A stretch of DNA of 64,000 bases, taken from contig NZ_LQQA01000015.1 in NCBI RefSeq assembly GCF_002101965.1, positions 186,001 to 250,000 of the forward strand, written 5' to 3'. Position 1 is the first letter of the stretch; every line of letters begins with the position of its first letter. Positions 36,541-45,032 of the stretch are shown here, in pieces. The translations under genes were made by a program, and so were the position numbers. This DNA is from Mycolicibacterium wolinskyi (GTDB lineage Bacteria; Actinomycetota; Actinomycetes; Mycobacteriales; Mycobacteriaceae). The notes beneath the pieces were generated by a model that worked only from the letters and a program-made list of their open reading frames with translations, did no database searches and was not told the origin of the DNA.

Positions 36541-37128
36541 GTGCCGGTCGGTGAGACGCAGCAGGCCATTGCCGAACTGGCCCGGCGCGACGGCATCGAG
36601 TTGGTAGCGCAGTCAGTGCCGTGGCTGAACCGGCGCGGGCATCTGGGCCTGCCGGACGGTGCTGTCGACCGGGCGGTCGTCTCTGCGCTGGAGCGGATGT
36701 ACTGCGGGTTGGGCGGTGACCTGGCCCTGCTGGCGAGCGCACCGGACACGCCGCTGCGCGGTGATTTCCAGCATCCCGACACGGGCACGTTGATCGAAGT
36801 TGATGAGTCACAGCACTTTACGTCGTTTCGGCTGCAGACGTTCGCCCTGTATCCGGCAGGCACGCCGCTCGGCTTTGACGCCGGCCACTACCTGGCCACC
36901 TGTGGGCTGTGGCGACGCTCGGCTGACGGCTATTTTCGGGCCAAGGCGGCGCGCGGGTTTGGGGCCGGGGGCCGTCAGCGGCAGCGGGCGTACTACGACG
37001 CCCTGCGCGACCTGGCTACTCCGGCAATGGGCTTGCCACCGTTGATCAGAATTGAAGCGGCCGACCGTGATCCGGTTGATGCCTATCGCCGCCACCGCGA
37101 TCGGCTGCGGGCGGCTCTGGGTGTGTAG
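36541..37128 (+). CDS. Hypothetical protein with a nuclease-like EVDExQHF motif
   Basis: A 195-residue protein, GTG at 36541 with GGAGGTGG upstream. GDFQHPDTGTLIEVDESQHFTSFRLQTFALYPAGTPLGFD near residue 75-115 has an acidic-x-Asp-Glu-x-Gln pattern reminiscent of restriction-endonuclease-fold proteins. The C-terminal YYDALRDLATPAMGLPPLIRIEAADRDPVDAYRRHRDRLRAALGV is helical. It resembles proteins filed as DUF7255, recalled with limited certainty. Upstream frame to 35722 is not coding-like and was excluded. Confidence 0.68.
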   Translation: MPVGETQQAIAELARRDGIELVAQSVPWLNRRGHLGLPDGAVDRAVVSALERMYCGLGGDLALLASAPDTPLRGDFQHPDTGTLIEVDESQHFTSFRLQTFALYPAGTPLGFDAGHYLATCGLWRRSADGYFRAKAARGFGAGGRQRQRAYYDALRDLATPAMGLPPLIRIEAADRDPVDAYRRHRDRLRAALGV

Positions 37129-37723
37129 TTCCAGCGGATATCGATTGCGTCGAGCACCGTCATGCGGGTCATCGGCCGAACTGAAGTGTAATGACGCTGT
37201 CGTGGTGTAGATGTGCCCGCGGCGGAATCTGAGTGGGCGATCCGGTGCTGATCCTCGGGGGCTTTGTCGATACCGCCCCGTCCAACCCATCGACCGCAGC
37301 AGCGGCTCAGCCTCCATCCAGTATTTTTCGACCAGATCCAGCATCACGATGTCGGTCGGTGGGCGGATGTCTTAGCCGCTGGTGCGGCGGAACTCTCCGG
37401 AGAACATGCCTCGACACTGAAGACAACGAGGATCGCGATCGTGGCCTCGGATTAGCATTCTCGAAACTCTCCCGAGAACCATGTTCGTTCATGTTTCTTA
37501 GGCGATGGCAAGGACTTCCGCTGCAATTGGATTGCCCCGTTTGTGGAGCCGCCGCCCTGGCGGGAAACGCAAGAACCGCCAGGGCGGCGGCGGAATTGGG
37601 CTGGAGAGTAGCCCGCGCTTGAGCGTAGCGGCTATGGCGGTGGATTGCAGGTGGTGTGGCGTGCGCACGATATGGCGTCGCCCCCAGTCTCGATTCGACA
37701 GGGGGCGACTCGGTCAAGCGTGG
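37129..37723. other. Gene-free region with a strong GC hairpin
   Basis: No protein-like frame. The notable element is the 16-bp perfect hairpin at 37548-37591. The rest appears to be decayed or regulatory sequence. Confidence 0.45.
37548..37591. terminator. 16-bp perfect GC-rich hairpin
   Basis: GCCGCCGCCCTGGCGG (37548-37563) pairs exactly with 37576-37591 across a 12-base loop. No U tract follows on either strand. In high-GC actinobacteria such hairpins can terminate transcription without a U tract; it could serve the 36541 gene. Confidence 0.5.
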
Positions 37724-37936
37724 TTAGGCGCTGGTGGCCATGTGGATATGTGCCACGCGATGTCGTGCGTGTTTCTCGACAAACAGGAAGAGGAAATCAC
37801 GGATCGGACGCTGGTCAAACCGGGCGTGCGCCGCGCTGACCGCTGCCTCGACTTGGGTGGGCATGACCTCGGGGAATTCCAGAGCCAGTCGGCGGGTGAC
37901 GTCTGTCAGCGCTGTCTGCTCGGCTGCCTTGCTCAT
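37724..37936 (-). CDS. Small three-helix-bundle-type protein
   Basis: A 70-residue protein, MSKAAEQTALTDVTRRLALEFPEVMPTQVEAAVSAAHARFDQRPIRDFLFLFVEKHARHRV..., with the pattern 'L...FP...P..VE..V..A...F...PIRDF...FVEK.AR' of the mycobacterial three-helix bundle dimerisation family. Probably a protein-protein interaction module; function unknown. Confidence 0.7.
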   Translation of the reverse strand: MSKAAEQTALTDVTRRLALEFPEVMPTQVEAAVSAAHARFDQRPIRDFLFLFVEKHARHRVAHIHMATSA

Positions 37937-38079
37937 CGTTTACCAGCATCCATGGCGGCCCGGTCGCCGTCAACGAGTGCCTCGGTGAACAGTTGGATTA
38001 CCTCGTCGGGGCATGGAATTAGGGTGGTTGCGCGGGCGCGGACGGAGTGGCGGTGCCACGATGAGCCCATGTCCGATCC

Positions 38080-38585
38080 GAACGTGGGCTCAGGCTGCGG
38101 TGTTGATTGCCGCGCTCACCGAGCAGGTACGTGAGATGACCCCCGAAGCTGCTGAGCGCTGAACGCCAAGCCGACAGCCGCCATGCGGTCGGAGCACGAA
38201 GGATGCGCCAGGTTGCTGATGAGTTTCGCCGCGACATGGCCAGGCCCAGTTCCTTATCGCAAGACTGCGCCAACAACTCCTCGACGCCGATCAACTGGCA
38301 CCGGCCCTGAACACGTAGTCGGACATCAGCATTCCAAAATCTGCTGCGATTGCCCGGGATCGCCGCATCGGGTGGACGGCCAATGACGGCGCATCGTCGC
38401 CAGATGAGCCGCTGAGCACCTCGACGTCTTGGCAGTTGCTGCGAGGCAGCCGAGGTAGCATTGGAGCCCCGGATGCGATCGGCACTCTGGACGGTCAACG
38501 CGACCGCATCAGCTATATCGAGCGCCCGATCCGCAGTCCAGATTACATTCGACCGACCCACCTTGAAGCGGCGCCTGGCAGTTGA
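38080..38585 (+). pseudogene. Decayed gene (several frameshifts and a stop)
   Basis: Protein-like stretches appear in changing frames in order: VLIAALTEQVREMTPEAAER-stop, then VADEFRRDMA, then AQFLIARLRQQLLDADQLAPALNT followed by an in-frame stop, then ISIPKSAAIARDRRIGWTANDGASSPDEPLSTSTSWQLL and RDRISYIERPIRSPD. This looks like one former helical protein broken by at least two frameshifts and one nonsense codon. Parent family not recognised. Confidence 0.5.
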
Positions 38586-38814
38586 GTCATGAGGTGTCCT
38601 GCGCGGGCATCAGAATCCGCACGCACCCAAAATCTCTAGCACGTGCTTTCGTTCTCAGCGGTACGTGAATCGGGTGCCTGCGCCCTTGAGGCTGTGTCGC
38701 CGCATATTTGTCTGTTGTTCAGGTGTGTGAGATGTGGATTTTGGCTACCGTCATGCAGATTTGGATGATCTTTCCGGTTGCGCCAAACGGCATCGAGGAT
38801 GGGGGAGCGGTTGA

Positions 38815-39588
38815 GTGTCGATCGATACTGGGCTAGCTATCGTCGGCTTGGTCTGCAGTGTTCTGTTTGCGCCGCCTACCTTGAATTCGGCCGTCTTTCA
38901 CTTCAACCGCACGAAAGCGGCGAAACTGCTCCGTCTGCGCCGGGATGGCGGGGTCTGCGTTATTGCGACGACTGCGATCCCCAAGGCTGAAAAAGACAAC
39001 GGCGGATTGGTTGGCGTAAAACGTGATCTTGTGCCAGAGGGAGATGTCCTTGCGATCGCGCCAGCGATAGCGATGCTGAGTCACTTTTTTCGGCGCAAGG
39101 AGATTCTGCTCTACACGAGTGACCACATTCACACGCGGTTGAACAAGGACATGATTGTGTTGGGTAGCCCTGCTGCCAATAGGTATTCGGCTCGATTCTT
39201 CGAGGATAATTCGTTCTGTGAACGTGGCCATTTCCTCGTCGATGTTCCGCACGGGACGATTACCTGTGGCTCAGTCGACGTCGTGCGCGAGTTCAATGTG
39301 AAACCGCGCCCTTCAGGCATTCCCGAACGGGACTTCTTCTTCATCGCGACCGCGCCCGGGCCCTACGACCACCACCGGGCTTGGGTGATCGGCGGACTGA
39401 CGACCTACGGTACCGCAGCAGCGGCGACGATCCTGTTCGAGGAACTCCTGCGATGGCCTAAGTCATACGCCCGCGACGCGCGCCAAGCGTTATTGGCGAA
39501 CCGCGGAATCGTATTCGGTGAATGCGAATTGAATCACGATGGCATTCTGACGCATTGGAAGCTCCACTCATCATATTCTCGACAATAA
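38815..39588 (+). CDS. Membrane-anchored protein of unknown family, partner of the shikimate-dehydrogenase homologue
   Basis: A 257-residue protein, GTG start with GGGGGAG upstream. An N-terminal hydrophobic segment (GLAIVGLVCSVLFAPPTL) precedes a soluble alpha/beta domain with VCVIATTAIPK, GDVLAIAPAIAMLSHFF, DMIVLGSPAANRYSARFF, RDFFFIATAPGPYDHHRAWVIGGLTTYGTAAAATILFEELL. The 'GSPAAN' and 'GGLTTYGT' turns look like ligand-binding loops of a Rossmann-like fold. I do not recognise a named family. It lies 28 bp upstream of the aroE-like gene, so they are one operon. GC is lower than the flanks. Confidence 0.65.
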   Translation: MSIDTGLAIVGLVCSVLFAPPTLNSAVFHFNRTKAAKLLRLRRDGGVCVIATTAIPKAEKDNGGLVGVKRDLVPEGDVLAIAPAIAMLSHFFRRKEILLYTSDHIHTRLNKDMIVLGSPAANRYSARFFEDNSFCERGHFLVDVPHGTITCGSVDVVREFNVKPRPSGIPERDFFFIATAPGPYDHHRAWVIGGLTTYGTAAAATILFEELLRWPKSYARDARQALLANRGIVFGECELNHDGILTHWKLHSSYSRQ

Positions 39589-39616
39589 TGGAGTTGTGTG
39601 TTTCAATGGAATTCGT

Positions 39617-40486
39617 ATGAAAGTTGCTGCCCTTATCGGCGACCCAGTTCAGCATAGTGTTGCGCCCTATTTGCATGAATATCTCGCCCGTCTCCTACAT
39701 ATCGAATTCCGCTATGTGAAGCTCGCCGTATCTGCAGACCGTCTTGGTGGCGCAGCCGCTTCAATGCGCCAGCTTGGGTTCGTCGGCTACAACGTGACGA
39801 TTCCCCACAAAGAAGATATCGGCGTATACCTCGATGTCATCGATGACGTCGCATCGGAGATGGGCGCGGTGAACACCGTAATCATCGACGGCAAGCGAGC
39901 AATCGGTACCAACACCGACTGGATCGGCATCGCCAAGGGACTTGTGCATCATGGGCACCCAACCAAAGTTGGCAAAGACCGGTCGGCGGTGGTGCTTGGT
40001 AGCGGCGGCGCTGCACGAGCAGCTATCTATGCACTTAACAGCCTTGGGTATGCGAAAATCACGGTTTTTTACCTCGAACCCGAGGATGCCAAGACGGCGC
40101 GACTACGAACGCGTGCCGAAGCAGGCAGCGGCTTCACTTTAGAAACCTACGACAGCGTTGACAGGGCGATCGCGAAGGCGGACGTCGTTTGCAACATGAC
40201 ATCAGCCGGCATGCACGGAAACGACCCGGCCCCGTTCGACCTTGCAAGAATTGCCGACATCGACCTGAACGGCAAGTGGTTCTTCGATGCAGTCTTCAAC
40301 CCACTCGACACGCCATTTCTTCAAGCTGGCGCCCGTGGCGGTGCGATGTGCGTCGATGGCTTATGGATGATGATCTACCAGGGCATTCCGGCGTTCGAAT
40401 CATGGACAAACCGTCAACTTACGCTGAAGACGAATGACCTGATCGAACTTCATCGCATTCTGCGGCATGCCCTCGCTGACGTTTAA
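39617..40486 (+). CDS. Shikimate dehydrogenase-like NADP oxidoreductase
   Basis: A 289-residue AroE-fold protein: GDPVQHSVAPYLHEYL (substrate Ser), YNVTIPHKEDI (catalytic Lys), MGAVNTVI, GTNTDWIGIAKGL (substrate Asp), VLGSGGAARAAIYAL (NADP Rossmann loop) and NMTSAGMHGNDPAPFD. All the usual catalytic residues appear present, so it is likely an active dehydrogenase of a shikimate- or quinate-like substrate. The Met at 39617 starts at the conserved KVAALIGDPV; the frame begins at 39596. Being on a mobile element next to an unknown membrane protein rather than in an aro cluster suggests a specialised role. Confidence 0.87.
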   Translation: MKVAALIGDPVQHSVAPYLHEYLARLLHIEFRYVKLAVSADRLGGAAASMRQLGFVGYNVTIPHKEDIGVYLDVIDDVASEMGAVNTVIIDGKRAIGTNTDWIGIAKGLVHHGHPTKVGKDRSAVVLGSGGAARAAIYALNSLGYAKITVFYLEPEDAKTARLRTRAEAGSGFTLETYDSVDRAIAKADVVCNMTSAGMHGNDPAPFDLARIADIDLNGKWFFDAVFNPLDTPFLQAGARGGAMCVDGLWMMIYQGIPAFESWTNRQLTLKTNDLIELHRILRHALADV

Positions 40487-40595
40487 GTGCCATTCCAGGA
40501 TTCGATTCGGCGAGTGTTTCACCTATCCGGCTCTACGGATCGCGGTTCACTACGGGCTCCGTTTGATCTGCAGGTAGAGGTGGCGCTCGGCCTGA

Positions 40596-41111
40596 TCACC
40601 GATCGGAGAGCACGGCAATGGCGCCGAGTACCCCGACTACAAGGAGCATGCCGACACCGACTCCCAACGCGGCGGCGACCTTGCTCAGCAGTTGGGCCAC
40701 GAAAGCGACGAAACCGAGCACAACCAGCGGTCCGATGCAAACGATCCAGCCTTTGGCCGATCGTGGTTGGAGGTCGAGCGTGACGGCCGCGATACTGAAT
40801 GCCAGTGCGGACAGGGCAGTGATGCCGAGCCAGATGAGAAAAGCCGCGCCCGGTCCGGCATGTTCGTAGAGGGCGGTCAGCCGGTCCCATGACCACCATG
40901 CGGTCAGCACGGCGACGAGCGTTGAGCCGGCCGCAAGCGCCAGGCTGGCGGTCGGATCGTCTTCGTGGATCACGTCTGCGGCTGCCAGGATGGCGATCCG
41001 GATCGCGGTCAACAGCAGGAAGGCCGCGAGCAGCGCCAACAGCCAGTACCCACTCCACTGCATGGTGCTCCATTGGTGCGTGTCTTGGTAAGAGTCGAGT
41101 TCCCCGTACAT
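40596..41111 (-). CDS. Five-span membrane protein, hypothetical
   Basis: A 171-residue protein with hydrophobic spans around SGYWLLALLAAFLLLTAIRI, LALAAGSTLVAVLTAWW, GAAFLIWLGITALSALAFSIAAV, IVCIGPLVVLGFVAFVAQLL and VGVGMLLVVGVLGAIAVL. The Met at 41111 is chosen; a start at 41141 adds 10 residues. No family recognised. It converges with the shikimate-dehydrogenase-like gene. Confidence 0.65.
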   Translation of the reverse strand: MYGELDSYQDTHQWSTMQWSGYWLLALLAAFLLLTAIRIAILAAADVIHEDDPTASLALAAGSTLVAVLTAWWSWDRLTALYEHAGPGAAFLIWLGITALSALAFSIAAVTLDLQPRSAKGWIVCIGPLVVLGFVAFVAQLLSKVAAALGVGVGMLLVVGVLGAIAVLSDR

Positions 41112-41232
41112 GATCCGCACGGTAGCGGCATGGACCGACAAGTTTCGGTCTCGTGGCGGTTCGCCGGATCAGTCTCGGTGTATCGATATGTGTCGCGACC
41201 GGCGTGTATCAGCTATCGCACGGCCTGGCGGG

Positions 41233-41281
41233 ATGATCGGCAGTCCCGGGCGGGTGGAGGCCGCGCGGGACTGCCGATCAT
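41233..41281. terminator. 16-bp perfect hairpin
   Basis: ATGATCGGCAGTCCCG (41233-41248) pairs exactly with 41266-41281. A second 9-bp repeat, CCGCTGATC/GATCAGCGG, follows at 41291-41333. They lie between the exported-protein gene (ending 41398, leftward) and the start of the 41111 gene, so they probably terminate the former. No long U tract. Confidence 0.5.
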
Positions 41282-41397
41282 TGGGGGAGACCGCTGATCT
41301 GGGGCAATTCCGCCACAATCGCCGGATCAGCGGCAGGGCCAGGGAGGAGGGGGTTTTCGCAAACTGGCCCTGGCGTCAATAGTAACGGCAGGGGCCG

Positions 41398-41802
41398 TTA
41401 GCTGCAGGTGATGACCCCGGCCTTGCCCGCCTGGCCCTTGGAGCAGATGACCCCGGCTTCGCCGTCGATGACCGGCAGTTCGGCCGGGTTGCCGTCCTTG
41501 ACGAAAATCGGTGCGCCGCTGGAGCTGTCGCCGCCCAGCACGGCTTGTTGCTCGGCGATGCGTTCCTCGCCGACGCCGCTCATCACCTCACCGCGTTCGC
41601 CGCTGCGGATGATCGGTGTGCCGGGTGAGGCTGGCTCGTCGTCGGCCATGGCGCCAGCCAGTGGCGTGAGTGTCGTCACGGCAGCAGCGATGCCGAAGAC
41701 GGTCGCGGCCCGGCCGATGGCGGTTCGCCAGGCCGTCTGGCGGCCGGTCTGCGTGGTGGCGCGCCCGGTTTTTGGGCGCGCGGAAGTAAGCGTGGCCTGC
41801 AC
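41398..41802 (-). CDS. Small exported protein
   Basis: A 134-residue protein, GTG at 41802 with AAGGAGG upstream. A long basic N-region (RPKTGRATTQTGRQTAWRTAIGR) precedes a signal sequence ATVFGIAAAVTTLTPLAGAMA, a likely signal-peptidase site after AMA. The mature part has DDEPASPGTPIIRSGERGEV and a C-terminal pair of cysteines (VICSKGQAGKAGVITCS) that could form a disulfide. Function unknown. Confidence 0.65.
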   Translation of the reverse strand: MQATLTSARPKTGRATTQTGRQTAWRTAIGRAATVFGIAAAVTTLTPLAGAMADDEPASPGTPIIRSGERGEVMSGVGEERIAEQQAVLGGDSSSGAPIFVKDGNPAELPVIDGEAGVICSKGQAGKAGVITCS

Positions 41803-42006
41803 GGCCACCCTCCTTTCTCCCCTGGTCAGGGGCAAAAACAACGGTTGAGAACCCGTCCTGGTGGCCGGTCAGGCCATCGTAAGGGTCAATACGTCCTAGT
41901 GCAATAAATATCGGATTGAAACGACCGGGGTAAATACAGCGCAGTATGATCGACCTAAGAGCTGTGCGCTCTGGCCTATTCGGGATAGGCCGTATGGGGT
42001 TGAGAC

Positions 42007-42276
42007 ATGCCCGCCGACCGCGCCAAGGAGGCGCATAACGACACCACCCGTCTCTTCGGCGAACGGGTGCGTGAGCGACGGCAAGAACTGGGCCTGAGCC
42101 AAGAGGCGGCCGCCGACCGCATCGACATCCACTGGAGCGCGCTGGGCAAGATCGAACGCGGCCAGCGCAGCCTGCGCCTGGAAACCATCCTCAAAATCGC
42201 CGCCGGACTCGACATCGACGCCGGGAAGCTGATCAGCGGGCTGCCGCTGGCGGAAGGGTCGTCGTCTACGGATTAG
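42007..42276 (+). CDS. XRE-family small regulator
   Basis: An 89-residue helix-turn-helix protein: RLFGERVRERRQELGLSQEAAADRIDIHWSALGKIERGQRSLRLETILKIAAGLDID. ATG follows GGGGTTGAGAC. It precedes the type VII secretion cargo operon by about 190 bp in the same direction and is a candidate regulator of it. No palindrome matching the TTGAA-N4-TTCAA site was noticed here. Confidence 0.82.
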   Translation: MPADRAKEAHNDTTRLFGERVRERRQELGLSQEAAADRIDIHWSALGKIERGQRSLRLETILKIAAGLDIDAGKLISGLPLAEGSSSTD

Positions 42277-42467
42277 GGCCTGGCGGTCGCAAATCGTGTC
42301 GAACGTGCCATCCGATCGGGCATCGTGAGAGCTGAGACCGTCGCTTGTGGTGATGACAGAGTTCTCCCGAAGGCGGAAATTCGTGAATCCGGCACCCAGC
42401 CGGGAATGGTAAATTGTGCTCCAGCAAACTGACAGGTGCGCCGTCTTGCATTGCGGGGGTGGTTTCG

Positions 42468-42782
42468 ATGGCGAAAGATCTGCGGGTTGACGTGGACGCC
42501 TTGCGTATGGCTTCTGACCATGTTGACGTGGCGGCTGATGGTCTGCGGACTGATCACGGATCGGCGAACGAACGCATCGGGACAGCCCAGACCGGCTGGA
42601 TCGGTGCGAGCGGGGCTGCCTTGGCCGCTGCGGCCACCAAGTGGGAAGAAGAGTCGGCCGCCCACTACGCCGACATCATTGGGCACGCCGCCGACCTCCG
42701 GTCCGCCGGTGCGCGTTATGTGACGACCGATGACGATGGGGCCACCGATATCGAGGGCACTGCCGCGGCTATGGGGCTGTAG
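42468..42782 (+). CDS. WXG100-family type VII secretion substrate
   Basis: A 104-residue helical-hairpin protein with the WxG turn GWIGASGAALAAA near residue 45 and a YxxxD-type export signal (YVTTD) after the second helix near residue 87. No signal peptide. Expected to be exported by an ESX system of the host as a dimer with a partner, most likely the N-terminal WxG domain of the next gene, which starts 3 bp after the stop. No ESX core genes are in the window. Confidence 0.85.
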   Translation: MAKDLRVDVDALRMASDHVDVAADGLRTDHGSANERIGTAQTGWIGASGAALAAAATKWEEESAAHYADIIGHAADLRSAGARYVTTDDDGATDIEGTAAAMGL

Positions 42783-42785
42783 ATC

Positions 42786-45032
42786 GTGACAGTGTCGTTG
42801 TCCGATGTTCAGCAGTGGGATCCTGAACAGATCGATGAGGTGTCCGACGCGCTGGCGCACCGGGCTCGCACCAGCGGCCAAACCGCTGAAACCTTGCGCA
42901 ATTTGCAGGTTTTCGAGAAGTGGGACGGCGATGCCGGCGAGGCGGCCAAGCAAGCGATTGAAAAGTCAGCGACGAAATTGGAGGTGTCCGCCAAGGACGC
43001 CTTCCTGGTTTCGATGGGTGCGCAGAAGGCCGCCGAGGACGCGCGGACGGTCAAGAATGATCTCAAGAGCATTCTGGATGATGCGGCCGCGTCGCCGGCT
43101 GTTCAGATTGACATGGCAACCAACACGGTGACGCCGCCGGATACAACCGGGTGGGAAGAGGAAGAGGTCAACGCACTGGCGGACAAGATCGCCGACCTCG
43201 AAAATCGGATTGTGGCGGTACTGGCTGCAGCCGAGGAGACCGATGGCGATTTGGCGCGGGTACTGACGGCCGCAACAGGTGGGGATCCAGAGCTTCCAGG
43301 TGAACAGGGCGCCGAGGACGCGCAATCCATGCAGGACGGACAGCTGACTCCTGAAGAGTCGGCGCGGCTGGAGGAGAACACCACGCTGACGCCGGAACAG
43401 TTGGATGCCCTGGCGCGCGGCAATCTGGTGCTGCCGGCCAGTCAGCTGGAGTATCTGAATCAGTTGTCGCGTTCGCTTGACGGCAAGAGCACAGAGGAAA
43501 TCCGACAGCTCATGGATAACCTTGGCGTAGACGGGGACCGGTTGCAGGATGCGTTGCAACTGGTGTCCAACGAGCACGTCAGCGCGGCGGGCGCGGACGC
43601 GTCACTCAAGCCGGGCGATGCGGGATATGTGCCGCTAAAGGGTAGTTTCGACGCGCTCCCCGAGGCGATGCGGCGCGATCTGACCAAGTACCCGTTGCAG
43701 TGGGAGAATTCGCCCCTGGGTGCCTACCCGAAGGCGCGGCCCGAGTTGCTTGACCTCGCCTCGATCGTGGAACGAGGCAATCCGGCATTGCAGCAAGGCT
43801 CATCGCTGGATCAGGCCATGCTCAAACAGTCCGAAATCATGCTCAATGAAACGACGAAACTCCCCTCACAGGACTTGGTGCCGTTCGCCAAGGGCCAGGT
43901 CGATCCCGCGTTGCAGGCGATGCTGTCGGCGGCAGGACGCGATCAGATCGCGCTCCACGAGGCGCTGCTTGGAGCAGACGGCCACAGGCCGAACGACAAG
44001 ATGATCGAGAACCTGTTTACCCGGCAATGGGGTGACGACGGGGCCGCTGCTTCCGGTCTGTTGACCGGCCTTGCGCCGGTTGCCAATCCCGCCGATTTGA
44101 CGGATCCCACCCAGGTGGCGCAGGCCACCCGGGCCGGAGAGATCATGCATGCGGTCGATTATTGGGCCGGAGACAACGCGCCCAAGCTGCTCAACATCGA
44201 CGGCACTGACGGGCAATCGCTGGGGCAGGTCAATCCCGAACTCGCCAAGGGTCTTGCCGAGGCGAACGTTCCCTATATCGATGACATGCTCGGCAATAAG
44301 CTCGACAAGACCGTGGGCTTCGATCCGCTCGATGATCTGATGAACCCAGAGATGCCAGTAACCCGTGATCTGTTTGCGGTGATGGACACCAACAAGGAGG
44401 CCGCTGGGATTCTCAACGCCCAGGCGTATTTGAACGGCATCCAGTATGAGGACAACTTCGAAAAGTCCATCATCGATGGCGGAAGCATCGATGTGGCCGA
44501 CTTGCATTCAGCGGGCACCATGCGGGGAGTGATTGACACTGCCGCCAACATTGCCGACAACGACGCGATTGCCTACGGCAACCTCCAAGAGGTGCGAGCC
44601 CATGAAAGCCGGGGCGAATGGTTCGACATGGCGAAGAAGCTCGGCGGACAAATACCCGGCGTCAAGGAACTCCTCGACAGCATCGGCAAGATGCCGGGTG
44701 ACCCGATGAAGGACCTCTTCGTCGGGGATCTCCCCAAACCTGACCCAGCAAAAGGGATCACAGTCAGCACGTCCGAAGCTCTGCAGTACTCGGTAGCAAC
44801 CGAACTGCTCAAGAACAACGTCGGGAACGTGAGTGCATTTTCTGAATACAACCTGGTCGATCCCGACACAGGTCAACTCAAAGAACTTAACAATAGGACG
44901 ATCGGCGACTTCCGCAATGCGTTTCTCGAATACTTCACCGATATCGATCCGAAGGTGACGTTAAGCATGAATGAATATCAGACCGCTTACGGCCAAGCGC
45001 ATCCCAGCGCAGACAGCCATACCGGCGAGTGA
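42786..45032 (+). CDS. Large WxG-domain/TPR-region protein, probable ESX cargo
   Basis: A 748-residue protein, GTG start. Residues ~1-100 are a second WXG100-like helical hairpin (LRNLQVFEKWDGDAGEAAKQAIEKS, WDG turn near residue 46). The middle (about 160-560) is helical, like the mycobacterial 'TPR repeat region' proteins (LTPEESARLEENTTLTPEQLDALARGNLVLPASQLEYLNQLSRSL). The C-terminus (FSEYNLVDPDTGQLKELNNRTIGDFRNAFLEYFTDIDPKVTLSMNEYQTAYGQAH) is compact. Its stop overlaps the first lipoprotein start by 4 bp. No catalytic toxin motif was found. Probably secreted with the WXG100 protein. Confidence 0.78.
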   Translation: MTVSLSDVQQWDPEQIDEVSDALAHRARTSGQTAETLRNLQVFEKWDGDAGEAAKQAIEKSATKLEVSAKDAFLVSMGAQKAAEDARTVKNDLKSILDDAAASPAVQIDMATNTVTPPDTTGWEEEEVNALADKIADLENRIVAVLAAAEETDGDLARVLTAATGGDPELPGEQGAEDAQSMQDGQLTPEESARLEENTTLTPEQLDALARGNLVLPASQLEYLNQLSRSLDGKSTEEIRQLMDNLGVDGDRLQDALQLVSNEHVSAAGADASLKPGDAGYVPLKGSFDALPEAMRRDLTKYPLQWENSPLGAYPKARPELLDLASIVERGNPALQQGSSLDQAMLKQSEIMLNETTKLPSQDLVPFAKGQVDPALQAMLSAAGRDQIALHEALLGADGHRPNDKMIENLFTRQWGDDGAAASGLLTGLAPVANPADLTDPTQVAQATRAGEIMHAVDYWAGDNAPKLLNIDGTDGQSLGQVNPELAKGLAEANVPYIDDMLGNKLDKTVGFDPLDDLMNPEMPVTRDLFAVMDTNKEAAGILNAQAYLNGIQYEDNFEKSIIDGGSIDVADLHSAGTMRGVIDTAANIADNDAIAYGNLQEVRAHESRGEWFDMAKKLGGQIPGVKELLDSIGKMPGDPMKDLFVGDLPKPDPAKGITVSTSEALQYSVATELLKNNVGNVSAFSEYNLVDPDTGQLKELNNRTIGDFRNAFLEYFTDIDPKVTLSMNEYQTAYGQAHPSADSHTGE

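Noticed and set aside
36808..37347. 179-codon minus-strand frame opposite the 36541 gene
   Set aside because: Antisense shadow with no protein-like motif.
38019..38561. 180-codon minus-strand frame over the pseudogene
   Set aside because: The plus strand shows ordered protein-like blocks while this frame is Arg/Ser-rich.
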